A DNA stretch of 64,000 nucleotides from Bordetella parapertussis. Lineage in GTDB: Bacteria > Bacteroidota > Bacteroidia > Chitinophagales > Chitinophagaceae. Positions 47,792 through 55,798 of the stretch are shown here, in pieces (position 1 is the first letter of the stretch; the number at the start of each line of letters is the position of its first letter). The stretch spans positions 1-64,000 of the forward strand of contig CALQJX020000007.1 of NCBI GenBank assembly GCA_943331005.2, read 5' to 3'. The translations under genes were made by a program, and so were the position numbers. Under the pieces are notes generated by a model, which did no database searches, was not told the origin of the DNA, and worked only from the letters and a program-made list of their open reading frames with translations.

Positions 47792-47820
47792 AAAAGTGGC
47801 TCCGCAAGAGCCACCTTTGT
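47792..47820. terminator. Bidirectional terminator between katG and LRR-kinase gene
   Basis: Seven-base-pair stem GTGGCTC / GAGCCAC with loop CGCAA, flanked by AAAA and CTTTG, between convergent genes. Confidence 0.75.
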
Positions 47821-47840
47821 TGTGTGAAATATGCAGATGA

Positions 47841-49154
47841 TTAAATGAGTTCTTGCAGAAGCAGGAGTTCGTTGTGCAGATAGTTAAAGTCGGGTCTTGA
47901 GTGAACATCTGGTGCCATAGCTGCATCTCTCAGCGTCTCGAGTCTGGCGATGATGGCAGGTGCCGATGTGTCTTTGTTTAGCTGCAGCAGATCATCGAGC
48001 AGGCATCCGAATGCACTTACCTCTATCCGCTCTCTGGCTATAGCTATTTCGGTGTTGGTTACATCATAGAACGACGCAGCACCAAAGTCGCTCAGCAAGG
48101 TGTTGCCATCTTCATCAATGAGCGTATTGTGCGCATAGAGGTCGCCATGCATGATACCCAAACTGTGAAGATGGCATGCGGCAGAAGCTATAGTGTTGGC
48201 AATTTTTACAGCCTGCGCTGCAGATATTGGCTTGCAGTTGGTAAACACATCTCTGGTACAACTCTCAAAGCTGGGTGGTAGCCCCAGGTTATAGAAACGT
48301 TTATCCATCAATTCCATTACCACGCCCTTTTTACCTTCCGGGTGATCTGTGATCTGCCCGATTAATTGCGACAATCCTTCATGATTACCTGCAGCAATAA
48401 ATGCATTCAGTTCATCTTCGGGCAGGCCATCGCTGGTAACATCACCCATGAAAATTTTTATTGCTACTTCCTTACTTTCATGCCCTTGTTGCAGTATTCC
48501 TTTATAGATAATACCCGATGCACCTTGCCCCAGTACATGTTCTGTTTGCAGCAGCTGCCAGTTGATCAATGGTACAGAAACAGCTTTGGGTTGGTAACTG
48601 AAAGGATTGCCGGAAGTTGCCAGCCAGCTGAGGCGTGGCATGGTAAGCAGCCAGGAGGGTAGGGTAGTTAGCCTGTTGGCCGATATGCGCAGTAATGACA
48701 GGTTGCGGCATTGGCTCAATGCTGCAGGCAGGTCACTCAGTTTATTGCCGGCCAGCATTAGTTTTTGCATCCGGTGGCAGTTGCCTATGGAATCCGGAAG
48801 CACTTCTACCTGGTTATTGGTAAGTATCAGCCAGCGCAGATTGGGGTTCAGCGCATGCGCTGGTACGGTTGTTATATGGTTGGCTTTAAACCCTACTATA
48901 TCCAACAGCGGGCAATCTGCCAGCACTTCGGGTAGAGTTGTGAACAGATTGTCTGAGCAGAATAAGATCCTCAGATTAGTGAGTTTCCCAAGGTCTGCAG
49001 GGAGTTCCTTCAGCCGGTTGCCCGATAGGTCCAGTATCTCCAGCGTATCTGCAAGCTCATATATCTCTGTCGGGAAATAGCTGAGTTCCTCAGATAGTTT
49101 CAAAGAAACAGCACCCTTCAATGCTCCGTTCTGTAGTTCTTGTAAAGTTTGCAT
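47841..49154 (-). CDS. Leucine-rich-repeat protein kinase
   Basis: A 437-residue cytoplasmic protein that joins about seven leucine-rich repeats (about 15-185, pattern LxxLxLSxNxLxxLP) to a eukaryote-like kinase domain (about 203-435). Kinase motifs: glycine loop LGQGASG at 209-215, AIKIF with Lys233, catalytic loop HGDLYAHN with Asp338 and Asn343, and DFG at 356-358. The HRD arginine is replaced by Gly, as in many non-RD kinases. No signal peptide or transmembrane helix. Bacterial LRR-kinases of this layout exist in several phyla; substrate unknown. Confidence 0.92.
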   Translation of the reverse strand: MQTLQELQNGALKGAVSLKLSEELSYFPTEIYELADTLEILDLSGNRLKELPADLGKLTNLRILFCSDNLFTTLPEVLADCPLLDIVGFKANHITTVPAHALNPNLRWLILTNNQVEVLPDSIGNCHRMQKLMLAGNKLSDLPAALSQCRNLSLLRISANRLTTLPSWLLTMPRLSWLATSGNPFSYQPKAVSVPLINWQLLQTEHVLGQGASGIIYKGILQQGHESKEVAIKIFMGDVTSDGLPEDELNAFIAAGNHEGLSQLIGQITDHPEGKKGVVMELMDKRFYNLGLPPSFESCTRDVFTNCKPISAAQAVKIANTIASAACHLHSLGIMHGDLYAHNTLIDEDGNTLLSDFGAASFYDVTNTEIAIARERIEVSAFGCLLDDLLQLNKDTSAPAIIARLETLRDAAMAPDVHSRPDFNYLHNELLLLQELI

Positions 49155-49240
49155 TGGTCATTCGTCTGCTGCGACGGCGAATATAATAGATGTAGCGTGA
49201 GCTGAAAATCGGTTGTTATGCTAATAAAACTTGCTGAAAA

Positions 49241-50434
49241 CTAAACAGTTTCATTGCCTTCGCCATGCCTCATAGTCCTTCTGCTGCCGTCATACAATTC
49301 AAATTCCAATAAGCGGCAGTCTATAGTACTGTTATAAAACTCTATTCTCCTTTTGGCTTTCAGCCCTATTTTTTTAGCAAGATTAGGGTTGCCGGTGAAT
49401 ATATAGCCAAAATAGCCGCCGCATTTCTTCTTCATAAAATCGCCTATTCTGCTATACACCTCTTCCAGTGCCTGTTCTTCACCCAGGCGCATACCATATT
49501 CAGGATTCATATAGGTGATACCATTTTTGCCTTGCGGCACTTCTGTATCAGCAAAATCACAAACCGAGAATTTTATAAGGTCGGCAACGCCTGCTGCAAT
49601 CGCATTCTTTTTGGCATTGGTAACAGCCAGTTCGCTACGGTCGGTTGCTATTATAGTAAGTTCAGGAATATCTTTTATCTGATCGTTCAGTATTTCCATT
49701 TGTTCCAGATATACCTGCTCGTCATAGCCCGAAAGATGCATGAATGCATAATTCAGTCTGAACAGTCCGGGACGTGTATTGGTGGCTATAAGTGCCGCCT
49801 CTATGGCTACTGTGCCAGAGCCGCACATGGGGTTGATGAAGGGCGAAACTCTGTCCCACTTGCTGGCAAAAATAGTTGCTGCCGCCAGCGATTCCAGCAT
49901 AGGCGCCGATCCTGGTATCTTTCTGTAGCCATGTCTTGCCAGCGAGTCGCCGGAGGTATCAATAAATACCTCTGCCTGGTCATTTTTCCAGAAAAGATGT
50001 ATGACCGCACCGGTCAGTTCTGCTCCTGTAGATGGTCTTGAGCCTCTTATGCTGCGTATCCTGTCTACAATAGCATCTTTCACCCTTAGGTTGGCATACA
50101 TGCTGTTGTTGATGGTATCATTCATCACATTGCTGGTAATAGAGAAGTAACCCGGGTCAGGCAATATAGTTTCCCACGGATAGTCGCAAAGGTTTTCATA
50201 AACATCATCTGCATTATTGGCTTCAAATCCTTTGAGGCTATATAATACCTGACTGGCACAACGCAGATTCAGGTTCAGACGTATACAGTCGTTGATGGTG
50301 CCATTCAGGCGAACTCCGGTTATAAGGCTTTCCTCTACAGTAAATCCCAACTCTTTTACCTCTTGTTCCAGATAAGGTGCTATACGATTATGACAAGTGA
50401 TCCTTATTGGAGCTACGGTAGTGTATAAAGACAT
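49241..50434 (-). CDS. THUMP-domain class I RNA methyltransferase
   Basis: SAM-dependent RNA methyltransferase of 397 residues, related to RlmL N-terminal half and the YpsC family. An N-terminal ferredoxin-like and THUMP region (about 10-160) precedes the UPF0020 methyltransferase domain: INPMCGSGTVAIEAALIA is the SAM motif near 205, and MNPEYGMRLGE is the catalytic motif with NPEY replacing NPPY. The substrate is probably 23S rRNA, by family; not proven. It is divergent from the lipoprotein at 50746. Confidence 0.92.
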   Translation of the reverse strand: MSLYTTVAPIRITCHNRIAPYLEQEVKELGFTVEESLITGVRLNGTINDCIRLNLNLRCASQVLYSLKGFEANNADDVYENLCDYPWETILPDPGYFSITSNVMNDTINNSMYANLRVKDAIVDRIRSIRGSRPSTGAELTGAVIHLFWKNDQAEVFIDTSGDSLARHGYRKIPGSAPMLESLAAATIFASKWDRVSPFINPMCGSGTVAIEAALIATNTRPGLFRLNYAFMHLSGYDEQVYLEQMEILNDQIKDIPELTIIATDRSELAVTNAKKNAIAAGVADLIKFSVCDFADTEVPQGKNGITYMNPEYGMRLGEEQALEEVYSRIGDFMKKKCGGYFGYIFTGNPNLAKKIGLKAKRRIEFYNSTIDCRLLEFELYDGSRRTMRHGEGNETV

Positions 50435-50745
50435 AATGGCTGTAAAGGTAGCTGTAAAGCAGCAGAAATATTTTAAACGGTAACGCTGTATGATCTAAAA
50501 TAATATTTCCCTCCTAAGCAAAACGCTCTTGAGCGGTTAATTGCACGTTTTTCCAACAACATACTTATACTACCTGCTGTTTGATGATCGTTTGATAGCT
50601 TTCCAGCAATACTTCATGTTATTTGAAATATATAACTGTAATTAGTCTTGTTTTCTTCATATTTGAGTGAGTTTTGCAAATCTCGCAAGGTAATGCCTAC
50701 TTTGGCACTGAAATTGCAGATAAACATTATCTAAGAACACCCATC
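50435..50745. other. Intergenic region, divergent promoters
   Basis: A 311-bp gap between the methyltransferase and lipoprotein genes. The frame upstream of 50746 is open but has no signal-like N-terminus, and the CATATTTG box at 50658-50665 places a promoter here. Nothing else is recognised. Confidence 0.45.
50658..50665 (+). promoter_or_regulatory. Possible -7 box of lipoprotein gene
   Basis: CATATTTG, the same one-mismatch form of TAnnTTTG seen before maeB, lies about 80 bp before the ATG at 50746. Confidence 0.35.
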
Positions 50746-51201
50746 ATGCGTTTACTATTTACTACCACTTTCGGAATAGCTTTGTTTATTGCCTTCTCTT
50801 TTTCTGCATGCAGGAAGAACGATAACGCCAAGCCAACCACATCTTCCAAAACCTCTTGCATGGGCGGTGTAAGGAACTGGCATGGTAGTCATTATTATGA
50901 TGCATCCGGAATTCACTTTCCCACGCCGGTCCATGAATTCTATTATTACCCCGATACTTCATTTGCCCTGACAGTTGTAGACGACACTAGTATTGATTTT
51001 ATGGGTCACACATACCAATACTCTCGTACCGATACGCCTGCTCAGATCTACTTTTTTGGAACAGCTTACTACTATTATCAATATGGTATGGGTAGTGGGG
51101 TAGCCTACTATTATTCAAAAGACAGCATCGTCTATTGCCAGGGTGACAGGCATGGAACCAGTGATCAATGGACATTGAGGAACCTGAGGTATACGTATTA
51201 G
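50746..51201 (+). CDS. Hypothetical lipoprotein
   Basis: A 151-residue predicted lipoprotein: MRLLFTTTFGIALFIAF then lipobox FSAC and RKNDNAKPTTSSK. The mature domain has GGVRNWHGSHYYDASG and many Tyr residues in beta-like spacing. No named family is recognised. The ATG at 50746 is chosen over a TTG-type longer frame because it gives a clean lipoprotein signal. Confidence 0.75.
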   Translation: MRLLFTTTFGIALFIAFSFSACRKNDNAKPTTSSKTSCMGGVRNWHGSHYYDASGIHFPTPVHEFYYYPDTSFALTVVDDTSIDFMGHTYQYSRTDTPAQIYFFGTAYYYYQYGMGSGVAYYYSKDSIVYCQGDRHGTSDQWTLRNLRYTY

Positions 51202-51521
51202 TTTGATTTACAACTAAAATCGTTAGATTATCGTTGAGACGGCTTTGAGAATACTTTCTAACATTTATGAATATGATACGAAGAAGATCGCACCATGTTT
51301 GACTAATAACTTTTTTCAATTTTTACTAAGCTGATACTCATGGTTCACAACATTGTAATGTTTTTTAGCAGCAGTATCCTGCTTGTGCTTACCCGTATGT
51401 TTAGAAGTCGCTGATCCTATAACAATATCAGGTATGGTTAACTACCTATAGAAACTGATTATCATTCTTCTGTTTTTTTGGAATAGAGTTTGCCTATATT
51501 TGTTTAATTATTCTGAAAAAA
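51202..51521. other. Intergenic gap before type IX cargo gene
   Basis: A 320-bp AT-rich stretch. Apart from the -7 box at 51495 I see no gene, RNA or terminator of note. Confidence 0.45.
51495..51502 (+). promoter_or_regulatory. -7 box of type IX cargo gene
   Basis: TATATTTG matches TAnnTTTG exactly, 20 bp before the ATG at 51522. A TTG at 51478-51480 is a -33 candidate but the spacing is short. Confidence 0.5.
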
Positions 51522-52817
51522 ATGAAACAAAAGATCCTATCCATCATCTCAATTTGTCTCACTGTTTTTGCTCATGCGCAATCTTCCTGCGTATTTTATG
51601 GGTTAGCTAGAAAAAATACGCCATATAATGCTGTTTATCTTTCTACTATAAATACCTCAACAGGTGTTGTAAGCAACATCAGTACAACTTCTCTCTCTAC
51701 TTATGTGAATCTGACTGGTGCTGCGCTGGATCCTTATAATAATAATTTTTATTTTATGGGGGCTAATGAAATCAAAACGGTGAACCTTACTACCGGTATT
51801 ACCACAGGCAGTATTGTAATCTCCAATCCAATAGCAGAAAGCTATTTCGATAATTACAGATTCAATAACTCTGATTCATCAGTATATGGTTTGGCCAGAC
51901 GGGTTATTTATGACTCGGTTGCTATGACCTATACAACTGAAGTTTATTTGGCTACTATTAATACTACTACCGGTGTCATAACACAAATATCAACATCTAC
52001 TTTGAGCAACGGTTATGCTCTTGCAGGGAGTGCTATCGATCCTTATCAAAAAGTTTTTTACTATTCAACAGGTACGAATTTTATCGGAGTGGATATGTAT
52101 ACCGGTGGCATTTACTCGAATGTAGGAATAACGATCCCGAACGGAATTATGTTTGATAACTTCACTTATAGTTGTGCTGACTCTTCAATCTACGGTCTGG
52201 TAAGGCAAAATTATTACGATACTATTTATGATCCTACCGACCCCTCTGTGTACTATACAGAGGTAGATTCCACTACCATACATCTGGCAAAGATAAATCC
52301 CGGCACAGGAGTGGTTTCAATAATATCACCTTCTTCTCTGGATCAGGGAGGATATAGTCTGAATTCAGGGTCTACAATAGACCCACATTCTATGACCTAC
52401 TATTACAACAATGGATATGAGCTGATAGGTGTTTCTCTGGTAACTGGAATGATGACAACAAGGGAAACCCTTTCGAATGTAAATGGTCAGTTTTTTGAAT
52501 TGATGAGAATTGATGTAAACTGTATAACTGCTACAATACCCGCCCGTCAGGCTCCGTGGTTAACAAATGTCAATGATCATAATAACGTAATTGGTGTTTC
52601 GATTTCACCAAACCCTGCCTCTGATTATATCTACATAAATACTACTTCAAAGGTCAATGAAGTAATAGTGCTCAATGCTCTTGGGCAAGTAATGATCTGG
52701 GAAAGAGCTGCAGAGAATCTGTCACAGATAAATATTTCGAGATTGCTGCCTGGTGTATACACCGTAAAGATCTCATCAAATGAAAATAGTACTACCAGCC
52801 GATTTATAAAGCAGTAA
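51522..52817 (+). CDS. Secreted repeat protein with type A T9SS sorting domain
   Basis: A 431-residue secreted protein. Signal peptide about 1-19 (ending AHAQ), then three internal modules of about 90-110 residues, each with a YGLAR/YGLVR start, a (L/A)(S/A)TIN-TTGV segment and a DPY/DPH strand, and a C-terminal sorting domain (ISPNPASDYIYINT to VYTVKISSNENS) of type A. The N-terminal part is probably a beta-propeller-like repeat fold. No enzymatic motif is seen. Cargo of type IX secretion, function unknown. Confidence 0.85.
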   Translation: MKQKILSIISICLTVFAHAQSSCVFYGLARKNTPYNAVYLSTINTSTGVVSNISTTSLSTYVNLTGAALDPYNNNFYFMGANEIKTVNLTTGITTGSIVISNPIAESYFDNYRFNNSDSSVYGLARRVIYDSVAMTYTTEVYLATINTTTGVITQISTSTLSNGYALAGSAIDPYQKVFYYSTGTNFIGVDMYTGGIYSNVGITIPNGIMFDNFTYSCADSSIYGLVRQNYYDTIYDPTDPSVYYTEVDSTTIHLAKINPGTGVVSIISPSSLDQGGYSLNSGSTIDPHSMTYYYNNGYELIGVSLVTGMMTTRETLSNVNGQFFELMRIDVNCITATIPARQAPWLTNVNDHNNVIGVSISPNPASDYIYINTTSKVNEVIVLNALGQVMIWERAAENLSQINISRLLPGVYTVKISSNENSTTSRFIKQ

Positions 52818-52828
52818 CATCACTTCTT

Positions 52829-52867
52829 TAACTACAAAACCCACGCAATGTGTGGGTTTTGTAGTTA
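52829..52867. terminator. Strong terminator after the type IX cargo gene
   Basis: Sixteen-base-pair perfect stem TAACTACAAAACCCAC / GTGGGTTTTGTAGTTA with a seven-base loop. Confidence 0.9.
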
Positions 52868-52877
52868 TGCGGACCTT

Positions 52878-52913
52878 GTCCGCCATAGCCCGCTTTGGCG
52901 GGCGAAGGCGGAC
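52878..52913. repeat. GC-rich palindromic element
   Basis: Nested inverted repeat: outer GTCCGCC (52878-52884) / GGCGGAC (52907-52913), inner GCCCGC (52888-52893) / GCGGGC (52898-52903). It is far richer in GC than its surroundings and resembles the REP-like palindromes scattered in Bacteroidota genomes. Its right arm overlaps the 3' acceptor end of the degenerate tRNA that follows. Confidence 0.65.
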
Positions 52914-52991
52914 CGGACGGGACTCGAACCCTTGTCGGCTAAGCTGAGACCGTGACAGGGCGGAATATCCAACCGACTGAGAATGGGAGCT
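52909..52991 (-). pseudogene. Degenerate tRNA-Asp-like sequence
   Basis: On the minus strand the T-arm GGGTTCGAGTCCCGTC and the D-loop AGTCGGTTGGA are close to tRNA-Asp, and the anticodon loop CTGTCAC carries GTC. However, the 5' acceptor (AGCTCCC) cannot pair with the 3' strand CCGGTCC, the anticodon stem is broken (CCGCC against GGTCT) and the variable region is too long. This looks like a decayed or recombined tRNA, possibly the attachment-site remnant of an integrated element. A functional unusual tRNA cannot be excluded. Confidence 0.55.
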
Positions 52992-53001
52992 TATGAAGAC
53001 A

Positions 53002-53028
53002 AAAAGCTTCACATTTCGTGAAGCTTTT
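53002..53028. terminator. Hairpin terminator upstream of the DGQHR region
   Basis: Eleven-base-pair stem AAAAGCTTCAC / GTGAAGCTTTT with loop ATTTC. It insulates the DGQHR promoter from the degenerate tRNA. Confidence 0.7.
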
Positions 53029-53108
53029 CTGCCGCTGTCAGTGTTACTTCACCGAAAGCAACGGAATGTGATTCCTTTTAGGTTTATATCCGCACACATT
53101 ATTTCATA

Positions 53109-53192
53109 TTCCAGGAAAATAAAAATAATATCCAGGAAGAAATAGAATAAATCCAAGAAGAATTTTTTTTTATCCAGGATTATTCATAGGTT
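53109..53192 (+). repeat. Four tandem 21-bp operator-like repeats
   Basis: Cores TCCAGGA at 53110, 53131 and 53173 and TCCAAGA at 53152 begin exactly 21 bp apart, two helical turns, and the intervening bases are also similar (AAGAA-type A-rich tails). Each core is a short dyad (TCC-N-GGA). The last unit ends in the -7 box of the DGQHR gene. A degenerate fifth unit (ATCC only) may begin at 53088 in the same phase. The arrangement suggests cooperative binding of a regulator on one face of the helix. Confidence 0.8.
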
Positions 53193-53194
53193 TG
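53187..53194 (+). promoter_or_regulatory. -7 box of DGQHR gene
   Basis: TAGGTTTG matches TAnnTTTG exactly, 22 bp before the ATG at 53216 and directly after the fourth 21-bp repeat. The apparent TTG start of the longer frame overlaps it. Confidence 0.65.
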
Positions 53195-53215
53195 CTTAAC
53201 AAAAAAATACACATT

Positions 53216-54640
53216 ATGAGTATCTCAACCGCAATGCTCGAAGAGCAATTTGAAAATCTAGTAATACCTGAGGGTAAAAAAATTAAGGTATTTAAACAGT
53301 TAAATGCAGGAAGGCTAACCCTTCTTGGTTCACTAAGCCTGATTGAACTTAGTCACCATTCCGATGTTGCTAACACACGTTTTAAGGAGGAGGAACGCGC
53401 TCAACGAGCATTGGACCCCGTCCATGCCAACAAACTAGCAGCCTATTTCCTGAAGGCGTTATTAGACGCAGCAATATCGAGGATGCCCAAACACGGTAAA
53501 ATTGTGAGTGACACATTTTATCGAATTCAAGATAAAATTGGAAAACAAGTTTACTACACAATTGCGCCTATAGTAACTAATCTTAGAGATGGCTCAATTA
53601 GCGATATATCTCAAATTATCGATCGCAATAATGAAGTTGTAGGTCACAATGTCACACTAAAAGTAGGAGACACTCTTTGGGTTATTGATGGACAACACAG
53701 AAGGCGCGGGGTGGAAATAGTGCTCGACTTTTTGAAACACGTTACTTCCAACCACAAGTATCCCGGAAAAGGCTCCATATTCTCAGAACATAAGAATGTT
53801 CTTTCGCCCGACGAGCTTGAGGTTTGGAGAGAGTGCAAGGATATGTGTACATTCTGCAAAATCGCGGTTGAGATACATTTGGGTCTTGATATAGATGAAG
53901 AAAGGCAACTATTTCATGACCTTAACCAACTAGGAAAGAAAATCGATGTCTCCTTAGCCAACAAATACGATAGTTCGAATCCGATTAACAACTATGTTAC
54001 TGACGTATTGGTTGATGATATGTTTCCTCACTCTGGGTTTGAGGTATTTGATTCCTCTAATGAAGCTGACTGGAACGATACTAAGCCCAGCATGACGCGA
54101 AAATCTTTGGCCAGTATAAATGCTTCGTTGTTTCTCAACAAAACTAACATTAACGGTGCAACTCCGGCAGATGTAACAGAGGATAAGAAGGGTATCGCTA
54201 ATATATTTTGGGAAGAAGTTCTTAATATCCCGGAATTCTTGTCCGAAAAGCCTCGTTTAAAAACGGTTGCTGCGCAACCAGTTGTATTAAAAGCCATCGC
54301 GAAACTTTTTTATGATTGCTATTTCGGAAAAAACGCCAATCTTAACAATGAGAATAATCAGCACTTGTTACTTAACGGTTTAAAGTCCTTCGATTTCAGC
54401 CACAATAATCCTGCGTGGCGCTATTATTCTATTGACGCCGACAAGCGTGATGGATTTGGACTTGCCGACTTGCGGGCTTATCTTCCCCTAGAAGGAGATG
54501 GATCTAATAGAGATATGGGCGCTTACGATGCGTCGACTCAAACATTTAGATTTGGCGCCAAACATAACGACATTCACCCGCTTATAGGTGACATTCTCCG
54601 TTGCTGGTGCAAGCTTCCTAGCAGGCAAAAGAACAATTAA
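53216..54640 (+). CDS. DGQHR-domain (DndB-like) protein
   Basis: A 474-residue protein with the motif WVIDGQHRRRG (DGQHR at 158-162) that names the DGQHR/DndB family, related to the ParB/sulfiredoxin-like fold. Known DndB proteins regulate DNA phosphorothioation operons and have been reported to bind promoter DNA; other family members are stand-alone and uncharacterised. No dndCDE, restriction or other defence gene is next to it. The N-terminal region has FKEEERAQRALDPVHANKLA. The ATG at 53216 is chosen because the TTG at 53192 lies in the promoter box. It appears less biased to ATA isoleucine codons than its neighbours, consistent with recent transfer. Confidence 0.85.
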   Translation: MSISTAMLEEQFENLVIPEGKKIKVFKQLNAGRLTLLGSLSLIELSHHSDVANTRFKEEERAQRALDPVHANKLAAYFLKALLDAAISRMPKHGKIVSDTFYRIQDKIGKQVYYTIAPIVTNLRDGSISDISQIIDRNNEVVGHNVTLKVGDTLWVIDGQHRRRGVEIVLDFLKHVTSNHKYPGKGSIFSEHKNVLSPDELEVWRECKDMCTFCKIAVEIHLGLDIDEERQLFHDLNQLGKKIDVSLANKYDSSNPINNYVTDVLVDDMFPHSGFEVFDSSNEADWNDTKPSMTRKSLASINASLFLNKTNINGATPADVTEDKKGIANIFWEEVLNIPEFLSEKPRLKTVAAQPVVLKAIAKLFYDCYFGKNANLNNENNQHLLLNGLKSFDFSHNNPAWRYYSIDADKRDGFGLADLRAYLPLEGDGSNRDMGAYDASTQTFRFGAKHNDIHPLIGDILRCWCKLPSRQKNN

Positions 54641-54676
54641 TAAAAAAAACGGGAGTTCTTCGGAGCTCCTTTTTTG
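54641..54676 (+). terminator. Terminator of DGQHR gene
   Basis: Seven-base-pair stem GGAGTTC / GAGCTCC closed by a stable TTCG tetraloop (54652-54669), followed by six T. Confidence 0.92.
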
Positions 54677-54859
54677 TGGCTTCCCTAATTACTGTCGTTG
54701 TTGGCGTTCTTCACCAACAGCCCAGCGCTCGTTCGAGCCAATGCCCTACAGGCAACATCCAGAAGCTATCAGTAAAATATATTTGTGTTCCGAAATCCTA
54801 TTCGTCGGCGTTTATAACGAGGATGCCACGACGGCTCGTTTGTAACGCGCATAAAAAAC
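54677..54859. other. Intergenic stretch between DGQHR gene and tRNA-Ser
   Basis: About 180 bp with short hairpins (TGTTGG/CCAACA near 54700-54720; GCTCG/CGAGC near 54727-54738) but no credible coding frame. It could be the right edge of an inserted segment. Confidence 0.4.
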
Positions 54860-54888
54860 AAAATAGCCTCACAATGTGAGGCTATTTT
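54860..54888 (-). terminator. Terminator of tRNA-Ser
   Basis: Perfect 13-bp stem AAAATAGCCTCAC / GTGAGGCTATTTT with a three-base loop, a few bases past the 3' end of the minus-strand tRNA, followed there by a T-rich run. Confidence 0.9.
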
Positions 54889-54892
54889 TCTG

Positions 54893-54981
54893 CGGAGGGA
54901 CAGGGATTCGAACCCTGGATACCCTTTGACAGGTATACACACTTTCCAGGCGTGCCTCTTCAACCACTCGAGCATCTCTCC
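54893..54981 (-). tRNA. tRNA-Ser (GGA)
   Basis: Class II tRNA of 89 bases on the minus strand. Acceptor GGAGAGA against TCCCTCC (one A-C mismatch), anticodon stem CACGC/GTGTG around CTGGAAA (anticodon GGA), a long variable arm (TATACCTGTCAAAGGGTAT) and T-loop TTCGAAT. The long variable arm and anticodon identify serine. Confidence 0.93.
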
Positions 54982-55066
54982 TTTATTGCTGCGGGTGCAT
55001 TGCTGCAACCTGCGGTTGGGCGGCAAAAGTAAGCATTCTGCCGACAAGTAAAAAATGATAAGTTGC

Positions 55067-55798
55067 CTATTTTTTCACGGCTACCATTACGCTCACACCC
55101 AGCGGGAAACCGGTACTGCCAAATAGCATGTTTTCAGCCTTCATCCATCCCTTCAGCACGCTGTTCACCAACGGGTTGAATTTATCCATATGATCCTCTG
55201 GTTGCTCCTTGGCGCTTTTGGTCATGTTGCGCATCTTTCTGTAGAGCCAGGTAGGGAAGTACATAGCAAAATTCCAGTAAGATGCTTTGGTAACTGCAAA
55301 TCCGGCTGTTTTTGCTTTCTGCTGCAATTCGTCGCGGGTATAGCGCCTGAAGTGGTGGTTGATCACATCGTGCTCACTCCACAAAGACATAAATGCCGGT
55401 ACAAATATCAGTCCGGTGCCACCTTTTCTCAGTATTCTGTTCCAGTTGCCCAGGGCTATGTTGTCGTTCTCCAGGTGCTCCAGACAGTCTGATGCAATGA
55501 TGAGGTCAAATTCTTCATCCTTGAAATCGGGATAATGGGCATCCATTACATGTACATTTTTCAGCCCTTTAGCCTTACACTGCTCTATAGCTTCTGCGCT
55601 GAAGTCTATACCGGTTACATCTGTAAAGCCTTCTGACATAAGGGCCTGCATCAGTACACCGCCTGAGCAACCAATATCCAGGATCCGGGTATTCTTTGGC
55701 AGATCGTTTATCATACCTAATATGGTCAATCTCCTTGATGTATACCACCAATGGTCTTGCTCCATCGAGTGGTATTTTTCTTCATAACCCTTATCCAT
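55067..55798 (-). CDS. Class I SAM-dependent methyltransferase
   Basis: A 243-residue cytoplasmic methyltransferase. The SAM-binding motif I ILDIGCSGGVLMQAL is near residue 40, motif II GIDFSAEAIEQCKAKG near 63 and the post-motif LIIASDCLEHLEN near 105, a methyltransf_11/UbiG-like order. N-terminal YHSMEQDHWWYTSRRLTIL is typical of enzymes placed near glycan or lipid clusters in this phylum; the substrate is unknown. Stands alone. Confidence 0.88.
   Translation of the reverse strand: MDKGYEEKYHSMEQDHWWYTSRRLTILGMINDLPKNTRILDIGCSGGVLMQALMSEGFTDVTGIDFSAEAIEQCKAKGLKNVHVMDAHYPDFKDEEFDLIIASDCLEHLENDNIALGNWNRILRKGGTGLIFVPAFMSLWSEHDVINHHFRRYTRDELQQKAKTAGFAVTKASYWNFAMYFPTWLYRKMRNMTKSAKEQPEDHMDKFNPLVNSVLKGWMKAENMLFGSTGFPLGVSVMVAVKK

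Noticed and set aside
52776..53012. 78-codon minus-strand open frame
   Set aside because: It covers the palindrome and the tRNA-like sequence and is better explained by them.
53216..54640. Complete DNA phosphorothioation (dnd) system
   Set aside because: Only a DGQHR gene is present; no dndA, dndC, dndD or dndE homologue occurs in the window.
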